This document shows positions 35,061-43,640 of a stretch of 64,000 nucleotides of DNA, piece by piece. Source of the stretch: Flagellimonas sp. CMM7 (GTDB lineage Bacteria > Bacteroidota > Bacteroidia > Flavobacteriales > Flavobacteriaceae); NCBI RefSeq assembly GCF_021390195.1, contig NZ_CP090003.1, forward strand, positions 2,997,501-3,061,500. Direction: 5' to 3'. Each line of letters starts with the position of its first letter. Position 1 is the first letter of the stretch. The notes under the pieces are model-generated. The model was not told the origin of the DNA. It saw only the letters and a program-made list of their open reading frames with translations, and did no database searches. The position numbers and the translations under genes were made by a program.

Positions 35061-36713
35061 ATGGGAATGTCATCTATTTTATCCTTCATAGGCTTTACAC
35101 TATTAGTGGCGATCATTGCTTGGTGGGCAACACGCGGCACAAATGAGAAATCTGCCAAAGGCTATTTTCTTGGGGGCAGAAGTCTTGGTGCCATTACTAT
35201 AGCCGGGTCATTATTACTTACCAATCTTTCCGCAGAACAGATAGTAGGGCTTAATGGTCAAGCTTTTACAGAAGGTGTTTTGGTAATGGCATGGGAAACT
35301 TTAGCGGCCATTGCAATGATATTAACGGCGCTTATACTGTTACCTAAGTATATGAAGAGTGGTATTACCACAATTCCTCAGTTTATAGAGAACAGGTTTG
35401 ACAAACAGACCAAAGCGATTTTATCTATACTCTTTTTATTCGCTTATGGTGTAGTTCTATTGCCAACAATTTTATACTCTGGGTCTTTGGCATTCAGTTC
35501 TATGTTTGATTTACCTAATTTGTTTGGTATTAGTCAAAATGCAACAATATGGATATGTGTATGGAGTATAGGTATTATTGGATCTATTTATGCAATTTTT
35601 GGTGGATTAAAGGCAGTTGCTGTATCTGATTTAATAAATGCAATCGGGTTGCTCATAGGAGGATTTTTGATACCTTATTTTGGTTTAAAACTTATCGGTG
35701 ACGGTAGTATTGGAGATGGTTTAGATATACTTTGGGATACAAATCCAGAGAAGTTCAACCTAAAAGGGGAAGTTGACTCATCCATACCATTTGGAACCAT
35801 ATTTACTGGAATGATCTTAGCTCAAATGTATTATTGGGGAACCAATCAATCAATATTGCAGCGGGTATTCGGGGCCAAAAGCTTGGCCGAAGGTCAGAAA
35901 GGAGTTATTTTGGCGGCTTTGGTAAAATTCTTGATTCCTATAATTGTAGTGCTCCCAGGGGTAATTGCATGGCATGTTTTCAAAGGAGATCTTGCAAATC
36001 CAGACCTAGCTTATCCAGAATTGGTTAGAAAAGTTTTACCGCCTTCATTACTAGGTTTCTTCGCTGCAGTATTGTTTGGTGCGGTATTGAGTTCATTTAA
36101 TAGTCTTTTAAACAGTAGTGCAACTTTGTTTGGATTTGATCTCTATAAATTTTTCAATAAAAATGCTGCTGAAGAACAGACCGTAAAAGCTGGAAAACGC
36201 TTCGGACTGGGATTGGCGATTATTTCTTTGTTCATAGCTCCGTTTATAGCCTCAGCTCCGGATGGACTTTTCGCTTACATACAAGAATCGTTGGGAAGTT
36301 TGAGTGTGCCAATTTTAGCTGTAATAGTGGTGGGCATCTATACCAAAAAAGTTCCAGCTCTTGGTGCTAAGCTCGTTTTAACTGTTGGGGTGGTCATGTA
36401 TTTAATAAGTCAGTTTGTGATAAGTCCTATAATGGTGGATAGTGCACTTACCGAGGCCGCCGCCAATGGCATCACCGACTCAAAAGCATTAAGTATTATT
36501 AAGGCGGAGGCATATCCTCACTTCTTACATATTATGGGGATTTTGTTTGTTATAAACGTAGCTTTTATGCTATTAATGGGCAAATTAAAGCCAAAAACTA
36601 CAGTTATGGCAGAAGTCGTGACTGAAGAAATAGATACAACACCTTGGAAATATGGACTTTTGGCTGGAGCTATTATAACTGCTATGGTACTGAGTACATA
36701 TTTTATCTTTTAA
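35061..36713 (+). CDS. Sodium:solute symporter (SSS family), probable sugar uptake
   Basis: 550 residues with about 13-14 membrane helices. N-terminal GYFLGGRSLGAITIAGSLL and the Na+-binding-region block LTNLSAEQIVGLNGQAF are typical of SSS sugar symporters (SGLT-like). It should bring galactose or a small galactoside across the inner membrane with Na+, in accord with a marine habitat. The gene sits between GH36 and galK in the same direction, so galactose is the leading substrate candidate. Substrate is inferred from context only. Confidence 0.87.
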   Translation: MGMSSILSFIGFTLLVAIIAWWATRGTNEKSAKGYFLGGRSLGAITIAGSLLLTNLSAEQIVGLNGQAFTEGVLVMAWETLAAIAMILTALILLPKYMKSGITTIPQFIENRFDKQTKAILSILFLFAYGVVLLPTILYSGSLAFSSMFDLPNLFGISQNATIWICVWSIGIIGSIYAIFGGLKAVAVSDLINAIGLLIGGFLIPYFGLKLIGDGSIGDGLDILWDTNPEKFNLKGEVDSSIPFGTIFTGMILAQMYYWGTNQSILQRVFGAKSLAEGQKGVILAALVKFLIPIIVVLPGVIAWHVFKGDLANPDLAYPELVRKVLPPSLLGFFAAVLFGAVLSSFNSLLNSSATLFGFDLYKFFNKNAAEEQTVKAGKRFGLGLAIISLFIAPFIASAPDGLFAYIQESLGSLSVPILAVIVVGIYTKKVPALGAKLVLTVGVVMYLISQFVISPIMVDSALTEAAANGITDSKALSIIKAEAYPHFLHIMGILFVINVAFMLLMGKLKPKTTVMAEVVTEEIDTTPWKYGLLAGAIITAMVLSTYFIF

Positions 36714-36788
36714 ATAACCGAAAAAAATAATATAAAAATCACTAGTGAGTACATTAAAAATCAACCAAGTTTTTATACATAAATTTTA

Positions 36789-37943
36789 ATGGAAGGTGTA
36801 ACGGATAAAAAGAGTTTCCAAACTACTTTTCAGGATAGTGATGTTGTTATTGAGTCTCCGGGGAGGATTAACCTTATCGGAGAGCATTTAGATTACAACG
36901 GAGGTCAGGTACTTCCGGCTGCTATCAATTTAAAAGTACGGTTGAATTTTAAAAAAAATGGAACTCGTAAATGTAACTGCTATTCCAAAAATTATGATAA
37001 TCACTTTGAGATAGACTTGGACAAAGTGGAGATAAGCGAAAAGGAATGGCACAACTACTTTTTGGGTGTTGTTCATTTTATAGTACAAGCACATCCAAAC
37101 AAAATTAAAGGGTTTGATTGTATTGTAGAAAGCGATCTCCCTATTGGTTCTGGAATAAGCTCTTCTGCTGCCTTGGAATGTGGCTTTGCCAAGGGTCTTG
37201 ATGCACTTTTTTCAATTGGTCTTTCAGATGATGAGCTTGTTACAATCTCTAGAGATGCAGAACACCACTTTGTAGGAACTAAATGTGGAATCATGGATCA
37301 ATTTGCCGTGGTTAAGGGCAAGAAAGGAAAGCTTATCCGTTTGGATTGTAATGACTTGTCCTTTCAATATATACCAGCTAACATTGAGCCTTATTCCATT
37401 GTGCTGTTAAATACAAACGTATCTCATAATCTGGCCACCAGCGAGTACAATTTGAGGAGACAAGAATGTGATGAGGCCCTTATTGCCATTCAAGAAAAAT
37501 ACCCAGAATATGATGTGCTGGCTCATGTTCCAGAAGTGAAGGCCAAAGAATTTGAATCAATACTGCCTTTCAAGATTTTCGATAGATTGCTCTATGTTGT
37601 TCAAGAAAATGCCCGAACCATAGCTGCAAGTGAAGCCTTGGAAACTGGAAACCTTGAGGCTTTTGGGCAAAAGTTGTTTGAGTCTCACGAAGGACTTAAA
37701 AATCTTTATAAGGTGAGTTGTGGGGAACTTGATTTTCTAGTGGATTTTGCCCAAGAATATAAAGGTGTGATAGGTTCAAGAATGATGGGTGGCGGCTTTG
37801 GTGGATGTACCATTAATCTAGTCCATAAGGATAGGATGGATTCTTTCATTACAGAAGCCGCTTTGGCGTATAATTTAAAATTTAATATTCGATTAAGCTC
37901 ATTTACGGTAGCTATCGGAGATGGGGTAAAACGAATCAAATAA
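36789..37943 (+). CDS. galK: Galactokinase
   Basis: 384 residues. Motif 1 is the galactokinase signature SPGRINLIGEHLDYNGG (23-38); motif 2 is PIGSGISSSAALE (118-130); motif 3 is MMGGGFGGCTI near residue 340. It phosphorylates alpha-D-galactose to galactose-1-phosphate, the first Leloir step. The stop is 2 bp from the galT start, a typical galKT pair. The GHMP kinase at 7555 has diverged from this signature. Confidence 0.94.
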   Translation: MEGVTDKKSFQTTFQDSDVVIESPGRINLIGEHLDYNGGQVLPAAINLKVRLNFKKNGTRKCNCYSKNYDNHFEIDLDKVEISEKEWHNYFLGVVHFIVQAHPNKIKGFDCIVESDLPIGSGISSSAALECGFAKGLDALFSIGLSDDELVTISRDAEHHFVGTKCGIMDQFAVVKGKKGKLIRLDCNDLSFQYIPANIEPYSIVLLNTNVSHNLATSEYNLRRQECDEALIAIQEKYPEYDVLAHVPEVKAKEFESILPFKIFDRLLYVVQENARTIAASEALETGNLEAFGQKLFESHEGLKNLYKVSCGELDFLVDFAQEYKGVIGSRMMGGGFGGCTINLVHKDRMDSFITEAALAYNLKFNIRLSSFTVAIGDGVKRIK

Positions 37944-37945
37944 TT

Positions 37946-38998
37946 ATGAGTACCATGTTATCCGAACAGCCCCATAGAAGGTATAACATCTTGACCGGAG
38001 AGTGGATTTTGGTTTCACCACACCGCACCAAAAGGCCATGGCAAGGAAAAACCGAAAAATCCAACTCGGAACAACGCCCAGAATATGATCCCAAATGCTA
38101 TCTGTGTCCCACAAATACTAGGGCTAGCGGTTCTATTAATGAGAACTACAAAAGTACCTTCGCATTTAGGAATGATTATGGCGCCATCTTAATGGATGGA
38201 AAAGAAGAAAATTATAGCAAAGGGCTTCTTAGTGCAGAAACGGAACAGGGTATCTGTAAAGTTGTCTGTTTTTCCCCAGATCATAGTCTTACTCTTCCCC
38301 TAATGACAATTGAAGCTATTTCGGATGTAATACAGCTGTGGAAAAAAGAGTACAAAGAATTGGGTAGTATGGAGGAGATTAACCATGTTCAAATTTTTGA
38401 AAATAAAGGAGATGTCATGGGGTGCAGTAACCCACATCCTCATGGGCAGATATGGGCTCAATCTACTATTCCCGAGGAGCCAAGAAAAAAAACCAAAAAA
38501 CAGAAAGACTATTTTGAAACAAATGTAACCAGTCTTTTAGGAGATTATCTAAAGCAAGAATTGAAAGTCAAAGAGCGAATAATCTTGGAAAATGAGGACT
38601 TTGTTGCACTGGTCCCATTTTGGGCCACGTGGCCATATGAGACCATGATAATTCCAAAAAAACACTATCAGCATATTGGTCAACTAAATAAGGAAGAGGA
38701 AGTTTCCTTTGCAGAAATAATCAAAGTACTCACCACAAAATATGATAACCTGTTTGAAATCTCTTTTCCTTATTCAGCAGGGATTCATCAAATGCCCACG
38801 GACGGAAAGGATTACCCAGAATGGCATTTCCATATGTCCTTCTATCCGCCCCTTCTACGTTCAGCAACTGTTAAGAAGTTTATGGTGGGGTATGAGATGT
38901 TTGGGAATCCGCAGCGAGACATTACTGCAGAGCAGGCGGCCAACACATTGAAAACGCTATCAAATGTTCACTATAGCGAAAAGAATACCTATAAGTGA
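37946..38998 (+). CDS. galT: Galactose-1-phosphate uridylyltransferase
   Basis: 350 residues. The catalytic motif NPHPHGQIW carries the nucleophile H166 (the same number as in the E. coli enzyme) and there are metal-ligand cysteines C51 and C54 (CYLC). It swaps UMP between UDP-glucose and galactose-1-phosphate. It is the last gene of the operon GH36, symporter, galK, galT. No galE or mutarotase is present in this window; an epimerase must be encoded elsewhere. Confidence 0.94.
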   Translation: MSTMLSEQPHRRYNILTGEWILVSPHRTKRPWQGKTEKSNSEQRPEYDPKCYLCPTNTRASGSINENYKSTFAFRNDYGAILMDGKEENYSKGLLSAETEQGICKVVCFSPDHSLTLPLMTIEAISDVIQLWKKEYKELGSMEEINHVQIFENKGDVMGCSNPHPHGQIWAQSTIPEEPRKKTKKQKDYFETNVTSLLGDYLKQELKVKERIILENEDFVALVPFWATWPYETMIIPKKHYQHIGQLNKEEEVSFAEIIKVLTTKYDNLFEISFPYSAGIHQMPTDGKDYPEWHFHMSFYPPLLRSATVKKFMVGYEMFGNPQRDITAEQAANTLKTLSNVHYSEKNTYK

Positions 38999-39049
38999 TT
39001 CAAGTGTTATTGGTGCCTGAACCTAAAATATTTTGGTAAGGCTTTGAAC

Positions 39050-39089
39050 AAAAAAAAGGAGCTCCAAAGCAAAAATTTGTGAACTCCTT
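39050..39089 (-). terminator. Intrinsic terminator, best read on the minus strand
   Basis: A 9-bp stem with one G-T pair (arms 39089-39081 and 39064-39056, 16-nt loop), followed on the minus strand by eight T (39057-39050). On the plus strand it also follows galT and might end that operon, but the T-run there is weak. On the minus strand no gene precedes it; only a tRNA-end-like fragment (39098-39114) does. Confidence 0.55.
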
Positions 39090-39097
39090 TGTATTTA

Positions 39098-39114
39098 GTG
39101 ACCTCGGCAGGATT
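39098..39114 (-). other. tRNA 3'-end-like fragment
   Basis: On the minus strand this reads AATCCTGCCGAGGTCAC, like the last part of a tRNA T-arm and acceptor stem; no intact tRNA body precedes it. Immediately downstream (minus) is the terminator at 39050-39089. A tRNA end plus its terminator is what integrative elements often carry. From memory of tRNA sequences only; a tRNA search is needed. Confidence 0.35.
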
Positions 39115-39547
39115 AAGTCTAAATCCTCGGAGACCTTTATTCTAAAAAGAAATTTAACCTTGCAAAAATCTGTTGACCGAATTGTTGACGTTCAATTTGA
39201 ATGCAAATGATATCATTTGACTTTCAGAACAAAGATAAAAATCTATAATTCTTAAAGAAAGTTTATGGTTAATTATCAATTAGCTCCATCCTTCCATTTT
39301 AAGCTTCTCACACTTTTTTAGACAGCAAAACACCAACATTCAGAAGTTGACCAGACTGCATAAAGCCAGTCGTAAATGCCTTTTTTATAAGTCTTTGCTC
39401 AATCCTGAATATTGAAAATGTATGGCGTCAAAAAAGGTAACAACGAAGGCCTTTAGTTTTGTTCCATAGATGAAATCTATTATGATGATGGTGTTGAAAA
39501 GAGGGGGTCTGGGGGAGACTTATAACTTCCAATATTGTTGATAAGTC

Positions 39548-39617
39548 AAAAGGATGGTGCGAACCATAGCGACGGATAGGCATCTGGCCTCAGTAGAGTA
39601 ACGGGCACCATCCTTTT
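39548..39617. ncRNA. Structured hairpin with a large loop, possible terminator or small RNA
   Basis: Arms AAAAGGATGGTGC (39548-39560) and GCACCATCCTTTT (39605-39617) are perfectly complementary over 13 bp; the loop of 44 nt is unusually long. On the plus strand the T-run continues (39614-39619). On the minus strand it sits about 60 bp downstream of the NCS1 permease stop. Its function is unknown; a plain terminator would need a smaller loop. Confidence 0.35.
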
Positions 39618-39677
39618 TTATGGATTTTGGTTTTCAATGATGAACTCTCCAAGTGTAACGAGTCTTTCGATAGCCAC

Positions 39678-41099
39678 TTAGCCTAGATGGATATTTCGCT
39701 TTTGATACCATGAGCTCAGCAACAAAAACAGAATTCCACAAAATACCCATGCTGGAAGAGTCACAAACGATAAGAAAACATCAAAATACAGCGATATAAA
39801 ATAGAATAATCCAAAGCTTATCGCCCAAGACCAGAATACGGCTTTATTGAACCCTATATTTTTTTTGTTGGCATAGTCTTCAATAACATTGTAACGTTTT
39901 GCAAAAAAATGCTCAAATACAATGATTGCTCCAAACGGAGCCAGAATAAATCCATATAGTGCCACAAAACCTAATAATTTCATGGCAAATGCAGGAAATA
40001 GGCCAGCTGCCGTAGCAACCATTCCGGCGATGAAAGTCACCTTTGCCGTACTAAGTTTTGGCATAATGGCCTGGAACGCCAGCCCAGCACGATAGATAGT
40101 CGGATTCGCCGTGGTCCATCCCGCAAGGATGACCACGATGATTCCAAAAATACCGATAGCATTATGAGCCAAAGGTCCGGGTGCTACAGGCGGTGCTTCC
40201 CCATTGCCCAAAAAGCCTTGTGCTTCGGGTGATTTAAGATATACCGCATAAAGTAATGCGGCAGCTATCCACGCCATATAATGCCCTATATACATGCCCG
40301 CAGCGGTCGTCCATCCGCTTGACTCATGTTTGGCGTAACGGAAAACGGACAAATCTGACATGCCCACGTGCATGGCTGCATTGGCAAACCACGACCAGAT
40401 TACCACGTGCCAGAAACCAAATTTTAGTTGACCTGGAAAAGGTTCATTCCCTTCCCCCCAAATATTCCAAAAATCTTCGAGACTATTGACATTCAATTGT
40501 GTGAGGGCTACCACTCCGCAAGCAATAAAACCAGTAACAATTATGGGCGACATCCAATTCGCTACCTTTGAAACTGTTTCATAACCCCTTGCCGCAATAA
40601 TGGAAATCACCAATCCTATCAGCAAAACAATGATGACCCATGTTAAGCTATTGGGTACAGTATCCGTAAGTTTTGGCATTTCCATATCGAAAGGAACGCC
40701 CACTGCCGTAGCCGAAACGGTCACCATGGCACCTGCTAAAAAGCAAAAAAGCAGCCCGTTGGCAAGATTATAGAATGTCACAAGTTTTCTGCCAGCGATT
40801 CTCTCCAACTGATAATATAAAGTCAACCGCTTCCTTACGGCGATATGCGCAGTTAGAAAACGCCAGCTAAGAACTGCTAAAAAATTACCCAGTAATAGCC
40901 CGATAATTAAATCAAAAGCACTTACACCCGCAGTCAAAAATAGCGGGCCAATCATAAATTCTGTGCCTGCAGCATGCTCGCCGGCATACATGCCCAGAAA
41001 ACTCTTCCAACTTTTTAATTTTGATTTTGGTACGGGTTCCCTTTCAAATTCCCCTGAAAAGGAATCCTGTTCTCTAGTTTCAATGGTTTGCTTGGTCAT
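39678..41099 (-). CDS. NCS1-type (purine/cytosine permease-like) transporter in the rhamnose operon
   Basis: 473 residues with about 12 membrane helices. The N-terminal block KSFLGMYAGEHAAGTEFMIGP and GYETVSKVANWMSP are those of the NCS1 nucleobase:cation symporter family. The gene starts 9 bp after the lactate dehydrogenase and is the last of the rhamnose operon, so co-transcription is likely. No RhaT-type or MFS rhamnose carrier is present here, so this protein is a candidate for uptake of rhamnose or a related deoxy-sugar; a nucleobase role would be odd in this place. Function is inferred from context. Confidence 0.78.
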   Translation of the reverse strand: MTKQTIETREQDSFSGEFEREPVPKSKLKSWKSFLGMYAGEHAAGTEFMIGPLFLTAGVSAFDLIIGLLLGNFLAVLSWRFLTAHIAVRKRLTLYYQLERIAGRKLVTFYNLANGLLFCFLAGAMVTVSATAVGVPFDMEMPKLTDTVPNSLTWVIIVLLIGLVISIIAARGYETVSKVANWMSPIIVTGFIACGVVALTQLNVNSLEDFWNIWGEGNEPFPGQLKFGFWHVVIWSWFANAAMHVGMSDLSVFRYAKHESSGWTTAAGMYIGHYMAWIAAALLYAVYLKSPEAQGFLGNGEAPPVAPGPLAHNAIGIFGIIVVILAGWTTANPTIYRAGLAFQAIMPKLSTAKVTFIAGMVATAAGLFPAFAMKLLGFVALYGFILAPFGAIIVFEHFFAKRYNVIEDYANKKNIGFNKAVFWSWAISFGLFYFISLYFDVFLSFVTLPAWVFCGILFLLLSSWYQKRNIHLG

Positions 41100-41108
41100 T
41101 GTGAATGG

Positions 41109-42263
41109 TTATTTAATAAGATGATTGGGCAGGTCTTCTATTTTTTTACAACACAATTGGTCCATCACCTGTCCCAACTGTCTTTTGAACATGGCAATTG
41201 CGTGATTACCACCCTTATTACCCAAAGCGCCCACACTGTACATAAAAGATCGTCCCATGAATGTAAAAGCGGCCCCACTGGCGATGCTTCTTGCAATATC
41301 TGGTCCAGATTGTATACCACTGTCCATCATCACAGTCAATTGATCGCTATATTTTTTGGCAATTCTACCCAGTGGGGCAATGGTTGATTCTGCAGCATCC
41401 AATTGTCTACCACCATGATTGGAAACAATAATGCCATCAAAGCCCATTTCAATGGCATCTTTAGTGTCTTGTTCAGATGTAACCCCTTTCAGCACAAGTT
41501 TTCCTTTCCACTTATCTCTTATTGGGAGTATTTTTTCCCGATTCAGTTTCCCTGAGAAGGTCTTATCCATAAACAGCCCTAATTGCTTTAGATTCAGTCC
41601 CTCCGGGGTGTAGGGCTTGAGCGTTTCAAAAGTGGGTTGGCCATATCGCAAGGTTTTGAATGCCCATTCAAGCTTAGCAAGAATCTGCAAGATATTTTTA
41701 ACTGACATTTTTGGAGGCAGCGCCAAACCGTTCTTTATATCTCTTGGGCGATATCCAAACGTAGGTACATCGCATAGTAGCACCAGTACAGGGCAGCCTG
41801 CATTCTCAGCCCTATTTATGATATCATCTCTAACTTCGTCTTCTACCGGATTATACAATTGAAACCAAGCCTTGCCCTCAGTCAGTTCACTTGCACGTTC
41901 GATGCTCATAGTAGTGACCGTACTTAAAATAAAAGGAATGTTATGCTCAAATGCTGCTTTGGCCAAAATTTCCGGCGAATTGGGCCACATCAACCCCTGA
42001 AGACCGACAGGTGATATTCCAAAAGGGGCATCATACTCCATTCCAAAAAGAGAGGTTTTCAATGAACTTTCACCATAGTTTCTCAAGTATCTAGGTTGAA
42101 GTTGTACTTCCCTAATCTCTTTTGTATTCCTAACGATATTGATGTCTTCATTACACCCGCCATCAAGATATTCAAATGCAAAGCCCGGAACCTTTTTTTT
42201 GGAACGGAGCCTTAAGTCTTTTGTTGACGGATATCTACTATCTATTTGGTCTATAAGATTCAT
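41109..42263 (-). CDS. lldD: FMN-dependent L-lactate dehydrogenase family (alpha-hydroxy acid oxidase)
   Basis: 384 residues. The family fold shows AFEYLDGGCNED at the start, PVGLQGLMWPNSPE, the catalytic His in IIVSNHGGRQLD, and FMGRSFMYSVGALG near the end. It oxidises L-lactate to pyruvate at the membrane with electrons to quinone. In the rhamnose operon it would consume the L-lactate made from L-lactaldehyde by the aldolase-dehydrogenase fusion (45016). The ATG overlaps the kinase stop as ATGA. A close relative acting on another 2-hydroxy acid is possible. Confidence 0.85.
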   Translation of the reverse strand: MNLIDQIDSRYPSTKDLRLRSKKKVPGFAFEYLDGGCNEDINIVRNTKEIREVQLQPRYLRNYGESSLKTSLFGMEYDAPFGISPVGLQGLMWPNSPEILAKAAFEHNIPFILSTVTTMSIERASELTEGKAWFQLYNPVEDEVRDDIINRAENAGCPVLVLLCDVPTFGYRPRDIKNGLALPPKMSVKNILQILAKLEWAFKTLRYGQPTFETLKPYTPEGLNLKQLGLFMDKTFSGKLNREKILPIRDKWKGKLVLKGVTSEQDTKDAIEMGFDGIIVSNHGGRQLDAAESTIAPLGRIAKKYSDQLTVMMDSGIQSGPDIARSIASGAAFTFMGRSFMYSVGALGNKGGNHAIAMFKRQLGQVMDQLCCKKIEDLPNHLIK

Positions 42264-43636
42264 TTGATTACGAAGGGTACGTGTTTTTTGAGTGCGTAAT
42301 TTTTTCTTAGAAACTTCGTATTCAATTGTTGGTCAGAAATGGCTATCACAGCTCCAATCGATGATCCAAGTGCAGAATCCGTGGTCATGACCTTTGCATT
42401 CCTCATGTAATGTGCCAATAGCTTCACGTAAATGTCATTATCGCTGAAACCACCATCAATGTAAAGGTTGTCTATAACCCTTTCATCCATTACTTTTTTG
42501 ATGAACTTTACTTGTATTAGGGTCAATTCCATCATCAGATGATGGTAAGCATGTTCAAAAGTATCGTAGGGAATAGTTGTTTCTTCTGGCATGTTCTCAA
42601 CTGAAAAACTTTTCCATTTAAACAGGTGCACGAAATCTTTGTTGATTTCAAAAAAAGTATTGAAATCAAACTTTACCTTTTTGTGCCTATCCTTTTCGGT
42701 CTCAAAATGTTTGTTCAAAAAATCAACTTGTAGTTTATATTCATTGCCCAAAAATATTCTCGATGCCATCACGGGCTTGCCGTTGATGCGCATATAGTTG
42801 ATACATCCATTTTCGACATCCCGCTCGGATAAATGTCCCTCAACAAATGGATTGAAGGCTATGCTCCAGGTGCCTGTTGAAACAAGTACAAACTTTTCCT
42901 TGGCACCCTTTATGTAGGGCAAAAGGGCTGCTGAGCTATCATGAATACCAACACCGACCTTGATTCTCTTGCCGTTATAATTCATATTGATACTCGTTTC
43001 CGACGGGACCAGTGGTGCCAACATGTTATGGAACCCTTCTTGATACACCCAATCATGATAGTCTCTTTTTTGATAGTCCCAAAGTAAGGTGTGACAGCCC
43101 AAACTGGTATACTCCGAAACGGGAATTCCTGTGAAAACATAACTGATGTATTGGGGCAAGTGCAGGGAAACCTTGATTTTCTCAAAGACTTCCGGCTTAA
43201 AGTATTTGAGCCAAAACAATTGCATTCCTGAATTTAACAGTCCCGCATTGTCCGCACCCGTGGTGGCCAACAGCTTCTTTTTTGGTCCGTACTTGGCAAA
43301 AAACCTTTTGGTAACTTCTTCTGGAAGGGGTTTGGTATAGTTGTACATGGGCAGCAAAGGGCTGCCATGTTCATCCAGATGCACTAGGCTGGCCCCATAC
43401 GTGGAGAAATTCAGGGCCTGAACGTCAAATTCGTCAAGGCTTGTTATGGTTTCAAAAATACCTTTCAGCCAAATCCGTAGTTCCTCCAGATTTTCGCAAG
43501 GGTGGTTTTCATTATCGAACTTATTTTCGAACTGGCGATATTCACGATGCACTTCGTCATAATTCTCATCGAAAAGGAAGAATTTTTTATTTGTTTTACC
43601 GATATCAAAGACCGCGGTTACTTTCTTTTTAGCCAT
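42260..43636 (-). CDS. rhaB: Rhamnulokinase (FGGY family)
   Basis: 458 residues from the ATG at 43636, four bases after the isomerase stop; an upstream GTG at 43672 would overlap that gene. The FGGY phosphate-binding start VTAVFDIGKTNKK and the second ATP motif LVSTGTWSIAFNP are visible, with NLYIDGGFSDNDIY near residue 405. It phosphorylates L-rhamnulose to L-rhamnulose-1-phosphate. The assignment to rhamnulose over fuculose comes mainly from the neighbouring isomerase and the operon. Confidence 0.85.
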   Translation of the reverse strand: MAKKKVTAVFDIGKTNKKFFLFDENYDEVHREYRQFENKFDNENHPCENLEELRIWLKGIFETITSLDEFDVQALNFSTYGASLVHLDEHGSPLLPMYNYTKPLPEEVTKRFFAKYGPKKKLLATTGADNAGLLNSGMQLFWLKYFKPEVFEKIKVSLHLPQYISYVFTGIPVSEYTSLGCHTLLWDYQKRDYHDWVYQEGFHNMLAPLVPSETSINMNYNGKRIKVGVGIHDSSAALLPYIKGAKEKFVLVSTGTWSIAFNPFVEGHLSERDVENGCINYMRINGKPVMASRIFLGNEYKLQVDFLNKHFETEKDRHKKVKFDFNTFFEINKDFVHLFKWKSFSVENMPEETTIPYDTFEHAYHHLMMELTLIQVKFIKKVMDERVIDNLYIDGGFSDNDIYVKLLAHYMRNAKVMTTDSALGSSIGAVIAISDQQLNTKFLRKNYALKKHVPFVIK

Positions 43637-43640
43637 TCGA

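Larger units (their letters stand above)
38999..39677. other. Gene-free 679-bp region with two hairpins and a tRNA-end-like fragment
   Basis: No convincing gene. It holds a hairpin with T-run (39050-39089), a 17-base match to the 3' end of a tRNA in reverse orientation (39098-39114), and a 13-bp stem closing a 44-nt loop (39548-39617). It may be a scar of an old insertion. Confidence 0.45.
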
